Shown: positions 1 through 9,600 of the stretch, in pieces | Layout: each line of letters starts with the position of its first letter | How positions within the stretch are numbered: the first letter of the stretch is position 1 | Assembly (NCBI GenBank): GCA_000383715.1 | Contig: KB911951.1 | Coordinates: forward strand, 1-55,313 | Length of the DNA: 55,313 nucleotides | Source: Verrucomicrobia bacterium SCGC AAA164-E04 | Lineage (GTDB): Bacteria > Verrucomicrobiota > Verrucomicrobiia > Limisphaerales > AAA164-E04 | Direction of reading: 5' to 3' | Made by a program: the position numbers and the translations under genes | Notes under the pieces: model-generated | Told to the model about the DNA's origin: nothing | Seen by the model: only the letters and a program-made list of their open reading frames with translations | Database searches by the model: none

Positions 1-95
1 TTCATTACTCCTCCAATCCGAGGCTGGGTGCTTGTTTTCGGGCATTACCTGCCCAACCCATCCGAGGATATTGATACTTTTTACAAATATATGCG
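1..95 (+). repeat. 95-bp inverted copy of an internal part of the gene at 14391-15221
   Basis: Bases 1-95 are the exact reverse complement of 14755-14849. Read on the plus strand from base 1 they encode the stretch beginning FITPPIRGW and ending YKYMR of the unknown membrane protein annotated at 14391-15221. Identity stops abruptly after base 95, where the sequence becomes the interior of a different gene, an ABC-2 permease on the minus strand. The match runs to the first base of the window, so its true length cannot be seen. It is either a real rearrangement or a chimera made during amplification or assembly. Confidence 0.95.
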
Positions 96-329
96 AATTT
101 CATTGGCCACTGAAGAGGATGCACTGATCACTGCACCAAAAAGCCCCACCAAAAGCAGTGTCGCCAACACACTGTCCTTGACCAATTTGGGGTCATCCCC
201 GAAGCCAAAGTAAGGCGTACTAGCCAAAAATACCGCAAAAACGGAAGAACTGGTCATCAGCAGGAGAAAAACCGGCTGACGCAAGAGCTCCATGAACGCG
301 TTAAAAGCTATGGTTCTATATTGTCTCAT
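96..329 (-). pseudogene. ABC-2 type permease, N-terminal fragment cut by the junction at base 95
   Basis: The ATG at 329 opens a frame of about 78 genuine residues (MRQYRTIAFN..., then a first membrane helix from about 14 to 36 and a second from about 52 to 72). The sequence resembles the N-terminus of ABC transporter permease subunits of the ABC-2 class, which move drugs, polysaccharides or lipids and are normally several hundred residues long. At the SVANEI motif the frame runs into the inverted 95-bp copy and stops four codons later. The full gene should continue leftwards, with a permease continuation after ANEIR, so the truncation is caused by the chimeric junction rather than by a point mutation. 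The start looks real because the following residues are a typical cytoplasmic leader plus helix. Confidence 0.6.
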
Positions 330-537
330 CGACGCAAAGTTACTTAAGGACCGGCGAGGATAGAGAACTCCTGCCAGCTATCAAAGCACAAAATTCCGCA
401 TATCTGTTGGAAGCGGGACTTCGATTTTGAAATTAGGTAAATACATTCGAAAAGCAAATGGGCGTTTGACGGCACATAATATAAAGGGACAGACCTAATA
501 TATTGACATATCTGCATCTTTATGTATCTTGTGCCGC

Positions 538-1548
538 ATGCGCAAAGCTCGAGCCTTCATTACCGGTGGCGGTGGAACAAGGCACTTCCACGTCGTCAGT
601 CGAATTGTCAATCGCGACTTTGTCCTCGGCGTTGAAGAAAAGGAGTTCTTCCGAAAGACGATGCGTAGGCTTGAGACTTTCTCAGGAGTCCATATTCTAA
701 CTTACTGCCTGATGGACAATCACTTCCACCTCTTAATCAAGGTTCCTGAAAACAGCGATCTGAACGATGATGACCTTTGCCAGCGCATGAGCGCCCTTTA
801 CTCCAAACTCACCGTGAGTGAGTTCAAAGAAAAGCTGCTCAAAGCCCGTCTTGAGGGTGATTCTGCTCTAGCTCAACTCCTTAGAAAAAGAATCACCTGC
901 CGTATGCGCGATCTTTCCATGTTCATGAAGGACTTAAAACAACGGTTTTCGCAGTGGTACAATCGACGTCACGGCCGACGAGGCACTTTGTGGGAGGAGC
1001 GCTATCGTGCTTTGCTCGTTGAGGGCACGGACCACGCTTTATTGACCATTGCAAGCTACATCGATCTAAACCCTGTCAGAGCCGGTATTTGCGATGACCC
1101 AAAGGATTATCGATTCTGCGGTTACAGTGAAGCGGTGGGCGGCAATCGTACTGCAATAGAATGCCTTAAAACGCTCCTTCAGAGATATGACGGGACATTG
1201 ACCGGGCCACAGACCGTGAATGAGTATCGAAAGCATCTGTTTGAAGTAGAGCAGTCCAAATCTTCCACTGAAAACACACTCCCCAGGACGGAAGATCCCC
1301 ACCAGCAAAAGGACGGGCAACCAACCGATGACCATCTCACATTGAATCATTGGGAGCTACTGCAATACCGTGTCCGTTATTTTACCGACGGAGTGGTCTT
1401 GGGGAGTCGCTCTTTCGTCAACCAGTTCTTTACGGAAAAGCGTATCTACTTTGGACCCAAAAGAAAATCAGGCGCGCGCAGAATCAGGGGCGCTCATCTA
1501 GAAAACCTCTACACCGTGCGTGACTTGCAAGTCAATCGCATCTCATGA
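538..1548 (+). CDS. REP-associated tyrosine transposase (RAYT, IS200-like Y1 family)
   Basis: The protein has 336 residues when read from the ATG at 538; a TTG nine bases earlier is also in frame. It is a single-strand DNA transposase of the HUH/Y1 superfamily. The metal-binding HxH is seen at residues 62-64 (in MDNHFHLLIK). The WYNRRHGRRGTLWEERY segment carries the candidate nucleophilic tyrosine, and the SYIDLNPVRAGI segment is characteristic of the TnpA_REP/DUF1568 group. Such proteins are usually single-copy domesticated transposases that spread short palindromic REP elements elsewhere in the genome rather than themselves. About 50 bases upstream lies the motif AAAGGGACAGACCTA. No terminal inverted repeats or target duplications are evident. 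The frame is intact, so it may be active. Family assignment is firm; activity is not shown. Confidence 0.9.
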   Translation: MRKARAFITGGGGTRHFHVVSRIVNRDFVLGVEEKEFFRKTMRRLETFSGVHILTYCLMDNHFHLLIKVPENSDLNDDDLCQRMSALYSKLTVSEFKEKLLKARLEGDSALAQLLRKRITCRMRDLSMFMKDLKQRFSQWYNRRHGRRGTLWEERYRALLVEGTDHALLTIASYIDLNPVRAGICDDPKDYRFCGYSEAVGGNRTAIECLKTLLQRYDGTLTGPQTVNEYRKHLFEVEQSKSSTENTLPRTEDPHQQKDGQPTDDHLTLNHWELLQYRVRYFTDGVVLGSRSFVNQFFTEKRIYFGPKRKSGARRIRGAHLENLYTVRDLQVNRIS

Positions 1549-1562
1549 GCAGGCAAATTCAT

Positions 1563-3014
1563 TTACTTTTCTTTGCTTAAACTGCTTAGTGCGGCGGTCG
1601 TATCCGTAGAAAGCTCACAGAGGATACTCTCGATTTCTGCTTTTAACTTTTCACTAGCTGCAGCCTTTGCCTCCACCTTTTTATGCTTGAATTGCTTGAG
1701 GCATTTGTAAATCAATTCTCGGCGCTTTTTAGTCCAACTCGAACTCAAGCCAGCTTTGTCTTCACCCTCAATGGATTGGATTTGATCCTGCAGATCGGGT
1801 CTCGCATGCGACCAGCAAATCATCCACTGGTAGAACAGAAGCAAGCGATCAATAAGCACAAAAGGAAATTGCGGGTTGCGATTAGGTCCTAGAGTCAAAA
1901 TGGCACGTCCTAACCGAAGTTTTTTGACCTTCACTCTTGCCATATTTTCGCCTTTAACCCAAGTACCAGCCAGAGCCAGAGCGGCTCCACTGAGGGTGAA
2001 CATGCCAAAAGACAGATTTGCAAAAAGGATGTCCAATTTAAAACCCGCACCTCCCCCCAAGAATGCGGCTGCCATTAAAACCTGTCTGCGACTCAAACCC
2101 AACATCTTCCAACTTCGTTCGCTCCAGAGATCCTCTGCCAGAATCGATTGCTCAGGTAATGTGGGTCGGAATTTTCTATGCCGATAAACACCTCTGATTG
2201 AGGAATGGGCTCGTTTTTCCAGCGATTGAATCTCCAGCTGATACTGAGCGATCAATTTTGAGCGCAAAACTGATTCATTCTCTCCCTTCGCAATGAACAT
2301 CTCAACCTGAAATTCGAGTGCTTCAACGAGGCAATCGCTGATGATTTGAGCCGTATCAGAGACCCTTTTTTTCCAATCGCATTCAAAAATACCCACAGCA
2401 CGCAGCATCGCCGGTTCCCAGTCCTGATGCATTCGTTTGAGACTTTCAAGCAATGCCATGCGCTCGACAAAGGAGGCGTGATGCGCGTTGAATATTCGCG
2501 TGAGATTGAAGGACTTCGCACAATTTTCCTTCCATGTCTGAAGAAAGGAATCATCCCCTTCCTTCGGGTTAATGAGGGCCATCCGTGGATTACCTGTCAT
2601 ACGAAGAATTTCCATTTCACAGACATCGTTCTTTCTCATCGGTCTGGAACCATCCACGACATAAATAATGCCTGCTCCCGCGGCCAGCGGTATCAGCAAT
2701 TCGACATCGTGGTGATGCTCTGGATCTTCTCGAAAGGCTTCGACAAATGCATGTGCAGGATGTCGCTTCTGGGCACTGTGCTGTTGCATCCATTCAAGCG
2801 TTTTCTGAGGATGCTGAAATCCGGGTGTGTCTAGAAAGCGGATCAAAATTTCATCATCAACCCTTACAGAATAATCAGAACAAACCGTGGTCTCTCCAGG
2901 GAAATCACTGATTCTGAGTGAATCATCCTCGGTCAAAGTCGCCACCACAGAAGATTTACCCTCATTGGGATGACCAACCACGGCAAAAGTGGGGATTTCG
3001 GATGCGTTCATCAT
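1563..3014 (-). CDS. DUF3482-type GTPase with C-terminal membrane hairpin
   Basis: This is a 483-residue P-loop GTPase read from the ATG at 3014. The G1 motif GHPNEGKS is at residues 14-21, the switch-I region holds GETT near 40-43, and G3 DTPG is at 62-65. The usual NKxD is replaced by a poorly conserved NPKEGDD-like stretch. After the G domain comes a long charged helical region, then a hydrophobic hairpin (AAAFLGGGAGFKL...LSFGMFTLSGAALALAG) and a charged C-terminus. This matches the DUF3482 family of membrane-linked GTPases, whose role is unknown. The ATG overlaps the stop of the upstream DUF2868 gene as ATGATGA, so the pair is translationally coupled; DUF2868 and DUF3482 proteins commonly occur as such pairs. 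A longer frame back to 3248 exists but lies inside the upstream gene and is not credible. Confidence 0.85.
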   Translation of the reverse strand: MMNASEIPTFAVVGHPNEGKSSVVATLTEDDSLRISDFPGETTVCSDYSVRVDDEILIRFLDTPGFQHPQKTLEWMQQHSAQKRHPAHAFVEAFREDPEHHHDVELLIPLAAGAGIIYVVDGSRPMRKNDVCEMEILRMTGNPRMALINPKEGDDSFLQTWKENCAKSFNLTRIFNAHHASFVERMALLESLKRMHQDWEPAMLRAVGIFECDWKKRVSDTAQIISDCLVEALEFQVEMFIAKGENESVLRSKLIAQYQLEIQSLEKRAHSSIRGVYRHRKFRPTLPEQSILAEDLWSERSWKMLGLSRRQVLMAAAFLGGGAGFKLDILFANLSFGMFTLSGAALALAGTWVKGENMARVKVKKLRLGRAILTLGPNRNPQFPFVLIDRLLLFYQWMICWSHARPDLQDQIQSIEGEDKAGLSSSWTKKRRELIYKCLKQFKHKKVEAKAAASEKLKAEIESILCELSTDTTAALSSLSKEK

Positions 3015-4618
3015 GATGCAACAAGGGCTCGAACCTGTATTTCCTTTGACAGGTTTTGATGAACGAACTTCTGCCAGATTTCGAGATCTCGAGAACGCAC
3101 AGGCGTCAGCCAGGATACGCCCCGAGGTTTCCCTACAAGACCTACACACAAGAACACACCTGGGGGCAGAAGTCCGTGGAATGTTTTCAAACGCTTCATT
3201 TTTTCCTGAATGGGGGGTTGCCATGCTTCCTCCACCCATAGGAGGCAATCGCCGCTACAGAATCGCTCAAAGCAGGAGCCATCATCTGACGGTGAAGAGT
3301 CGAGCACTCCTTTCACTTGCCATCCATAGGGCGAAAGCAGGGATTTAATTTTGCTCTGTTCATTGGGCGATCCCAAGCCTTCGTCCATATAGAACCAGCA
3401 TGGGAAATCAAGAACCTTTGATTGGGCGGAGCCGGCAGTCGGCGCCAGGTTATCTGCTAGAAGTGAAGGAGCCGGCGCATTGTCTTTTGACTGAGAGTGG
3501 TTATCAAATGGTTTTGTCGTCACATGAAGGTAACCGGTATGAAACCGACTCCACAACTTTTGACAAGAGGCACTTTGAATTGGGTAAAGAGCCACCTGAC
3601 GACGCTCTTGAACGCGCAGCCAGAGCCAGAGTAACATGCGAGGGATGAAGCCATACACGGTGACTGCCATCATTAGAAACGGCCACCAGGAAGTGAGGTA
3701 GGGATTTTGCATGGCCCCGATTCCATCTTTGAGGATGATACGACTTCCTCGAATCTGTGCAAGCGACGGAAATCCCTGCCCTTCACCCCAAATCCAATTC
3801 CATGGAAAGGACAAGGTTTTAACCACCGTGGCCACTGTTACGTCATTGACTTGCTGCATCGAAGTCTGCCACCCAAATGCAAGATCACGAAACACCACAC
3901 TTGTCATCAAAGTGAACATCACGCCCACATTGAACATTACCCCCGCCATCTGAATTCTGGTCAGGATGGGCCAAAGTAAAAACTTCCCAGAAGCTGCGTG
4001 GTCATCCCGTAAATGTCGCCAGAAGGATTCCCAGACCATGCGTTTCTCAGTCGCAAGTTTTGAAATCAAATGATGGTCTAAGCGAGTGGAGGCCCAGTGC
4101 ATCAAACTTTGAAGCATTCGCAGTGAAAATCCGGCATGGAGAGGAATCCATTGCAAACCTTTTCCGGCGATCACAATAAAGGATACGAAGCTCCAGATAA
4201 GCTGAACCCCTACCAGCAGGCACAAGAACATCGCTACGTTGACAGGCTGAGCTCCGTCATAATCCAAAAGACTTGCCGTCACGCCCGCTCCAGCGAGCAA
4301 TCCTGCGAAAAGAAGCAACCAGAAAAGCATTCCGATCAGCCATTGCCACGACTCTCCCGGCAAAGGCGTGTCACCCTTGTGCTGTTTTTTTTGATGCTTC
4401 AGCCACGCCTTGAGAACCTTGGAATCAGGAAACCCTGCGTGCTCTTCCCCTGCATGTTCTGCTACATGCTGCTGAAACCAGTGACGTGCTTGCTGTGCCG
4501 ATTCATCTCGGTTTTTACTGGAGGAGGCATGCATCAAAAAATACTCAAGGTCCACCACGTCAGCTGATGACCACTGCCCTTCAGTTTTTTTAACTTTTTC
4601 TGCCTTCATCCGAGTCAT
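3011..4618 (-). CDS. DUF2868-type multi-spanning membrane protein, partner of the GTPase
   Basis: The 535-residue protein starts with a soluble helical domain of about 120 residues. Four strongly hydrophobic segments follow (around WLIGMLFWLLLFAGLL, NVAMFLCLLVGVQLI, MFNVGVMFTLMTSVV and PFLMMAVTVYGFIPR). A C-terminal soluble domain of about 170 residues contains CWFYMDEGLG and two conserved tryptophan-rich stretches. The arrangement fits the DUF2868 family. The gene ends on the TGA that overlaps the ATG of the GTPase gene, so both should be made in equal amounts and probably form a membrane complex. Known family members have no established function; a link to membrane remodelling or stress is only inference. 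A second ATG three codons in is possible. Confidence 0.8.
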   Translation of the reverse strand: MTRMKAEKVKKTEGQWSSADVVDLEYFLMHASSSKNRDESAQQARHWFQQHVAEHAGEEHAGFPDSKVLKAWLKHQKKQHKGDTPLPGESWQWLIGMLFWLLLFAGLLAGAGVTASLLDYDGAQPVNVAMFLCLLVGVQLIWSFVSFIVIAGKGLQWIPLHAGFSLRMLQSLMHWASTRLDHHLISKLATEKRMVWESFWRHLRDDHAASGKFLLWPILTRIQMAGVMFNVGVMFTLMTSVVFRDLAFGWQTSMQQVNDVTVATVVKTLSFPWNWIWGEGQGFPSLAQIRGSRIILKDGIGAMQNPYLTSWWPFLMMAVTVYGFIPRMLLWLWLRVQERRQVALYPIQSASCQKLWSRFHTGYLHVTTKPFDNHSQSKDNAPAPSLLADNLAPTAGSAQSKVLDFPCWFYMDEGLGSPNEQSKIKSLLSPYGWQVKGVLDSSPSDDGSCFERFCSGDCLLWVEEAWQPPIQEKMKRLKTFHGLLPPGVFLCVGLVGKPRGVSWLTPVRSRDLEIWQKFVHQNLSKEIQVRALVAS

Positions 4619-4662
4619 TGATCCTTTCCTGTCTTGAAAAATCAGGATTTGAAAAGACCATT

Positions 4663-4691
4663 AAAAAACGGAAGCCGGCGAGGGCTTCCGT
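4663..4691 (-). terminator. Rho-independent terminator after the glutaredoxin-like gene
   Basis: On the minus strand a 9-bp perfect stem (ACGGAAGCC/GGCTTCCGT) with a 6-base loop is followed by six T residues. It lies about 37 bases after the stop of the gene at 4728-5078 and before the start of the DUF2868 gene at 4618, separating the two transcription units. Confidence 0.85.
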
Positions 4692-4727
4692 TGGAGCTAG
4701 ATTTGAAAAATATGGAGATAAGCGCTC

Positions 4728-5078
4728 TCAAGAACGGAATTGCATGGTCTGAGCCTGAGGCATTTCGTCTGGACAAGGGGCGTTGATGGGGGCATCAGGT
4801 TCAGTGCTTGATGGCTTGATCAGGCCGTTTGCCAGCATAAACGCTTCGACTTCTTCTCCGCTGACATCTGCAAGCATACGGTCATCGATCTCGACGCATG
4901 GACTGAGCATCTGACCGCTTTTTTCGATCATTTCCTGTCTTTGAACCGGATCATTGATGATGTCCCGATCTTCAAAAGGCAGATCGTATTTACGCATGAT
5001 GGCACGCACGCCCTGACTCCATCCACAAGATGGTTTCAGGTAGGCGATGATTTTGAGAGGTTGATTTGATTCGCTCAT
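4728..5078 (-). CDS. Monothiol glutaredoxin-like protein (CGWS active site)
   Basis: The 116-residue protein has a thioredoxin-fold N-terminus. The active-site motif C18-G-W-S21 follows strand KIIAYLKPS, and the expected cis-proline-like region LSPCVEIDD and a VSGEEVEAFM helix come later, as in glutaredoxins. Only the first cysteine of the CxxC pair is present, with serine in the second place, as in monothiol glutaredoxins that handle Fe-S clusters or deglutathionylation; the classical monothiol motif CGFS differs by one residue. The last 30 residues are a proline-rich tail with one more cysteine (INAPCPDEMPQ), not part of the fold. It is a single-gene transcription unit ending in the hairpin at 4663-4691. 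Substrate is not predictable from sequence. Confidence 0.8.
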   Translation of the reverse strand: MSESNQPLKIIAYLKPSCGWSQGVRAIMRKYDLPFEDRDIINDPVQRQEMIEKSGQMLSPCVEIDDRMLADVSGEEVEAFMLANGLIKPSSTEPDAPINAPCPDEMPQAQTMQFRS

Positions 5079-5171
5079 ATTGTCTTATCTTTAATATATG
5101 AATAAGAACATGCCAAAAACTGGGAGGTATTCAACATAGAATTGGAGGATTCTTAACCCCGTCCTTGAACA

Positions 5172-6620
5172 TCAGGCCTTGGTTGAATCGTTTTGAATGG
5201 CTTTAAGCTGTTGTTCCAGTTCCTTTACCAGCTCTGGATGCTCCATGTAAAGATTGCTACTTTCCGATGGATCCTGATTCAAATGATAAAGCTGACCTTT
5301 TGGACCTCCCTCGGATGCTTTGATTCTGGATGGCTTACTAAAACCACCTGAACCCAGACCCTGAATGAGTTTCCATGGCCCTTTCCGAATGGTCAGGGTA
5401 CCGTTCCCCGAAGGAACCACAAGATGATCTCGAACCGGAACAGCTTCCGGCTGCCTGCCGGTAAGCACATCAAAGAAGCTCACACCATCAGGAGCAGCCC
5501 CTTCAGGTAATGCCTGACCAATCATGGCAGCTGCGGTGGGAAGTATATCCGTGAAACTGATGGTCTGTTGACTCACCGAGCCTCCTCGAATCCGGCCCGG
5601 CCATCGTACGATAAATGGCATCCGGTGCCCCGCTTCCCAGGCATCCGCCTTCATCCCCCTCAGCCCTCCAGAAGAATCATGATCAAATCGTTCAACATCA
5701 TGTTCATACCAGACAGGTCCGTTGTCAGAGCTAAGGATCACCAAAGTGTCCTCCTGCATTCCTGCAAGCTCCAAGGCGTTGAGAACACGCCCTATCATGG
5801 CATCGACCATCATGGTGAAGTCGCCGTACATCCCCGCACCACTCTTGCCGATGAAGGATTCATCGGGAAGCCAGGGCGTATGAGGGGCCGGGTAGGCCAG
5901 ATACAGGAAAAGAGACTCTTGCGATTGACTGGAGGCATGGTTTTCAATCACCTGAATGGCTTCATTGGTGAATCTTGGTAAAACATCTTTCAGCTGCAGA
6001 TCGGGTGAAATCCCACCTTTTCGCCAGAAAGCACCCTGAATAGGGGACCATCCCTCGCTGTTATTTGCCTCTATTTCAAGTGTGGGAGGCATCACTGCCT
6101 GATCATTCCGAATGTAGAAATAGGGTGGAATATCGGTTGATGCGCGGATACCAAAAAAGCTGTCAAAACCTCGATCCACCGGACCTCCAGGCAAAGGTTT
6201 TTCATAACCGTCTTCATCAAATCCCAGGTGCCATTTACCTACCATGGCAGTGGTGTATCCTCTGGATTGGAGAAACGAAGGAAGCGTTACTCTGTCCTCA
6301 TCGATGGTGGCTCGTCGGGACCAGGTGTTCGGTCTTGCGCGAAAGGGGTATTGCCCGGTCATGAGCCCGTAACGAGAGACATGGCAAAGAGGACCGGCGG
6401 CGTGCGCATCCGTAAATCGCATCCCTTCATCAGCCAGCCGATTCATGTTGGGGGTAGGTATTTTGGACTCCCGGTTGTAGGAGCGCAGATCACCATAACC
6501 CATATCATCCACAAGGATCAGTAAAATGTTGGGCGGCTCACTCGCACTGACGATTGTGCAAAAACAGAAAAGGACACACGCCATTCGCCGCGACAATGAA
6601 TTCAAACAGGAGATCAGCAT
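5172..6620 (-). CDS. Exported arylsulfatase-family sulfatase with variant CHVSR active site
   Basis: The 482-residue protein has an N-terminal signal peptide (hydrophobic from about 12 to 26, ending near VSAS). The alkaline-phosphatase-fold sulfatase domain shows metal-binding aspartates in LILVDDMGYGD at 36-44. The maturation site C79-H-V-S-R83 precedes YGLMTGQYP. Further conserved elements are the MVGKWHLG lysine/histidine pair and the SSDNG aspartate/asparagine. The cysteine would be converted to formylglycine by a maturase located elsewhere. The consensus CxPxR has lost its proline (valine at 81), while Cys and Arg remain. Sulfatases of this kind remove sulfate esters from marine polysaccharides in the periplasm. 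No polysaccharide-degrading gene sits next to it and substrate cannot be read. The frame is complete. Confidence 0.9.
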   Translation of the reverse strand: MLISCLNSLSRRMACVLFCFCTIVSASEPPNILLILVDDMGYGDLRSYNRESKIPTPNMNRLADEGMRFTDAHAAGPLCHVSRYGLMTGQYPFRARPNTWSRRATIDEDRVTLPSFLQSRGYTTAMVGKWHLGFDEDGYEKPLPGGPVDRGFDSFFGIRASTDIPPYFYIRNDQAVMPPTLEIEANNSEGWSPIQGAFWRKGGISPDLQLKDVLPRFTNEAIQVIENHASSQSQESLFLYLAYPAPHTPWLPDESFIGKSGAGMYGDFTMMVDAMIGRVLNALELAGMQEDTLVILSSDNGPVWYEHDVERFDHDSSGGLRGMKADAWEAGHRMPFIVRWPGRIRGGSVSQQTISFTDILPTAAAMIGQALPEGAAPDGVSFFDVLTGRQPEAVPVRDHLVVPSGNGTLTIRKGPWKLIQGLGSGGFSKPSRIKASEGGPKGQLYHLNQDPSESSNLYMEHPELVKELEQQLKAIQNDSTKA

Positions 6621-6692
6621 GATTGGAAATTAGCGGTACAGCCTCCAAATTGAAAGCAGGGATTTTAAAGAGTAAGGCGTATTATGATTACC

Positions 6693-9600
6693 TCAGAGAT
6701 CGATCAGCCGGTTGTCCAGAGTGAGTACCTGGATTTTACTGGTCAATGTCGGGTTCACGTTAGCAGAGTCATGCATCAAGATCCATGCACGGATGTTTCT
6801 GGATTCCATTTCCGTCAAAAGTTGCTCAGGGAAGTTGGGTTCCAGACGCGGTTCCAGAATAAGTGTTTCAATAAAATTATGGTGCCCTGGAAAATAGGTC
6901 TGAGAAAACGTCGAATGAAGTTCAAACGGATCCAGATCCTTGGCGGCAATATTTGTTCCACCCCATCCCTGCAAGACCATGGTCTTTAAAATCCAGGGAG
7001 TTTCACCCCGAAATTTGTAGGTACCAATGAAAAATTGACTGGAAATCGATACCCCTTCTTCGGCGCCTTTCACTCTTCTCTTCCAGGTCACATGAGGGAA
7101 ACCAAGCTTCGTATCAGCAGGATCAATATCGGCTAATTTTACGGAGTCCTGATTGATCATGGTGACTCGATTACGCCATAGATCCAGCTCTGGACGTCGC
7201 GTAGCATAGTGTGCCGTCAATTCAATCTCGGCATCGGACAGATCCAGAAAAGGTGAGGGCCGTTGGTCCAGTCGGTAGAGAAAATCAAACTCAAGTCGAT
7301 AATCAACCCGATCCTGATCTTCCCCCCAATACCAATCCGCAATCAAGGATTTGCTGTTCACACGAACCTCGGCTCCAGGCAATGCATTTAGATTACCTTC
7401 AAAGCGCATCTTTTTGTGATCGTGAAGAAACTCAAGATCCACATTCAGCAGGTCAACTGGGTTTTGAGGTAAATCCTCGCCAATGATCCCCCAACTTTGA
7501 AAACGCCAGATGGACTTCAATCGATGCCGTGCCATCATGTCACCAAACTCTCCCTGCACCACTTCAAATGCGTCCACATTACTGAAGGTAACGGGAGGCA
7601 GCTGCCCAGTGACAGGAACCACGGGAAGCTCACGAATCTGTTTGATGACAAATGATCCAGGAGAAATGTATTTGTATTCAAAATCCAACCATACTTCGGT
7701 TTTATCCACGAAAAATTCCAGATACGAATCACTTGCCTGGCGGAGCAACTCGGTCAATAAAGTGTAGCCCTCCGGCCAATCCAATACCGTGGCGCCCAGT
7801 TGAACCAATCCACTTGCTTGCACCACTTCATGGGTGATGTCTCCTTCATTGGATACAACCAGCGCCACTACTTCAGGAGCAGCCACACTATCCGGATTGG
7901 CGACGGAAACTGCATCCTTTTGAGTGACCAAGGTTCCCTCGATCAACTCAAGCGTGCCGTCCTCTCTTTGCTCCAGTTTCAGAGTGGCAACGCCATTGGC
8001 TCGCTCCATTTGATCTGGAAAACTGTAATGCGCGAGAATCGCCATCCCCACCTCATCTTCATTCACGCCACGTCTCAGACGTTCAATAAAGGCATTCTCG
8101 TTGTAAAAACTGGCGAACACCTTCTGAATCGCACGAAAGACCCCTCGTTCATTTTTCTTTGTCGAATCACAGGCGCTGGGACCCTCATCATCCTGATCCT
8201 GTTCATCCGCAAGACAGCCGCTGAAACTGTCATACAAACCTGCACCGGAAAAATACTCACTGTCTTCGACGTTAGTGGAACTTCGGAACCGAATACGACG
8301 ATTCGCATCCAGAGGCTCCAATGCCTGAATTATCTTTTGTTGCTGATAAACCGAAAAACTGGCCTCGTCTTTGATCCAAGTTCTGATTGCACGAAGCCTG
8401 AGTGAAAAATGTGCGGGATCTTCAACCGGAAATTTCAAAGCGTTTAATTCGATTGCAATCATTTCCTTCAGGGTCAGCCCACTGGACATCGTCTGCGCCA
8501 TGAATTCCGTCCACAGATCGAAAGAAAAAGCGATTGCCTCCTGTGGTGCATGATCTGGAAGTGAACGCAGAAGAAAACCCAAATTAGCCGCCTTCCCTCC
8601 CACGAACGACAAGTGCTCTGGAGTAAGATCCGCTACCTGAAAAGTCAGCTGATTCGCATGCTCGAAAGACGTGTAATCCAATTTGGGAGCCTGCTTCAAA
8701 GCCAGAAGTTGATCCTTTTGCTCATCTGTCAATTGCGTTTCCACGCGAAGCGTTTTGATGTCTGGAATTTGCTCATTTTCACTGGCAATGAAAAGAGCGT
8801 CATCACCCACCCAATGCATCAACTGAGCCTGCTTGTGCTGATCCGCAACAAACGCGAACGGAATCCCCTGCGATTTTGCAAGGATGGCAACATGTGCATT
8901 TGGAGTTGCCGGGCTGAGCACGATGATACCCGCGACAGGAGGCACTTCAGCGGGAACAGAGTCCAGAATCAGGATGTCCGTTGAAAGCAAATTGCCTTTT
9001 GAAAAAGCATCCTCCAACTCATTCGCATCAACAAATTGCAACCTGCCCAATGCCCAGCCTTCCGAGTAGAGGGCATCCTCCATCACCCAACGCGAGGGAG
9101 AATCTACCGGAAAACCTTGTTGCTTGAAGAGGGATGCCTCTTCTACAGCCCTTTCCTTTTGCTCAAATGTTGGCATGTAAAACACTTGCCAATCCCCCTC
9201 TAGACGTAGCCGCTGCGATACGAGATTCAACCAGTTTAAAACCTTTTCCGATGAGAAAAACTCCCGTCCAACAAACTGAATCCCAAGTTCCCTTACCAGG
9301 GGATTGGAGGGAAACAGGACGGCACCGAGCACGACCTCCTGAGTGGCTGGAATGAGAGAAATATTTTCAAATTCTGTCACATTCATTCCCGAGAACGCAG
9401 GCAAGAAACGCGTTGCAAAATCAAAGTGGAAGGGAAAGGCACGGCTATTTTGAAAATAAACATTTCCGGACTGATCTAGCGGTATGGCGAATTTTACCCA
9501 TGTCAGGTCTCCCTTGTATCTGGGTGCCGATGCCAGCGGCTCAGGATTGAGTCCGAGTTGGTTGGTCCAATCAGGAGCCTCCTTTGAGTTCATATCCTTG

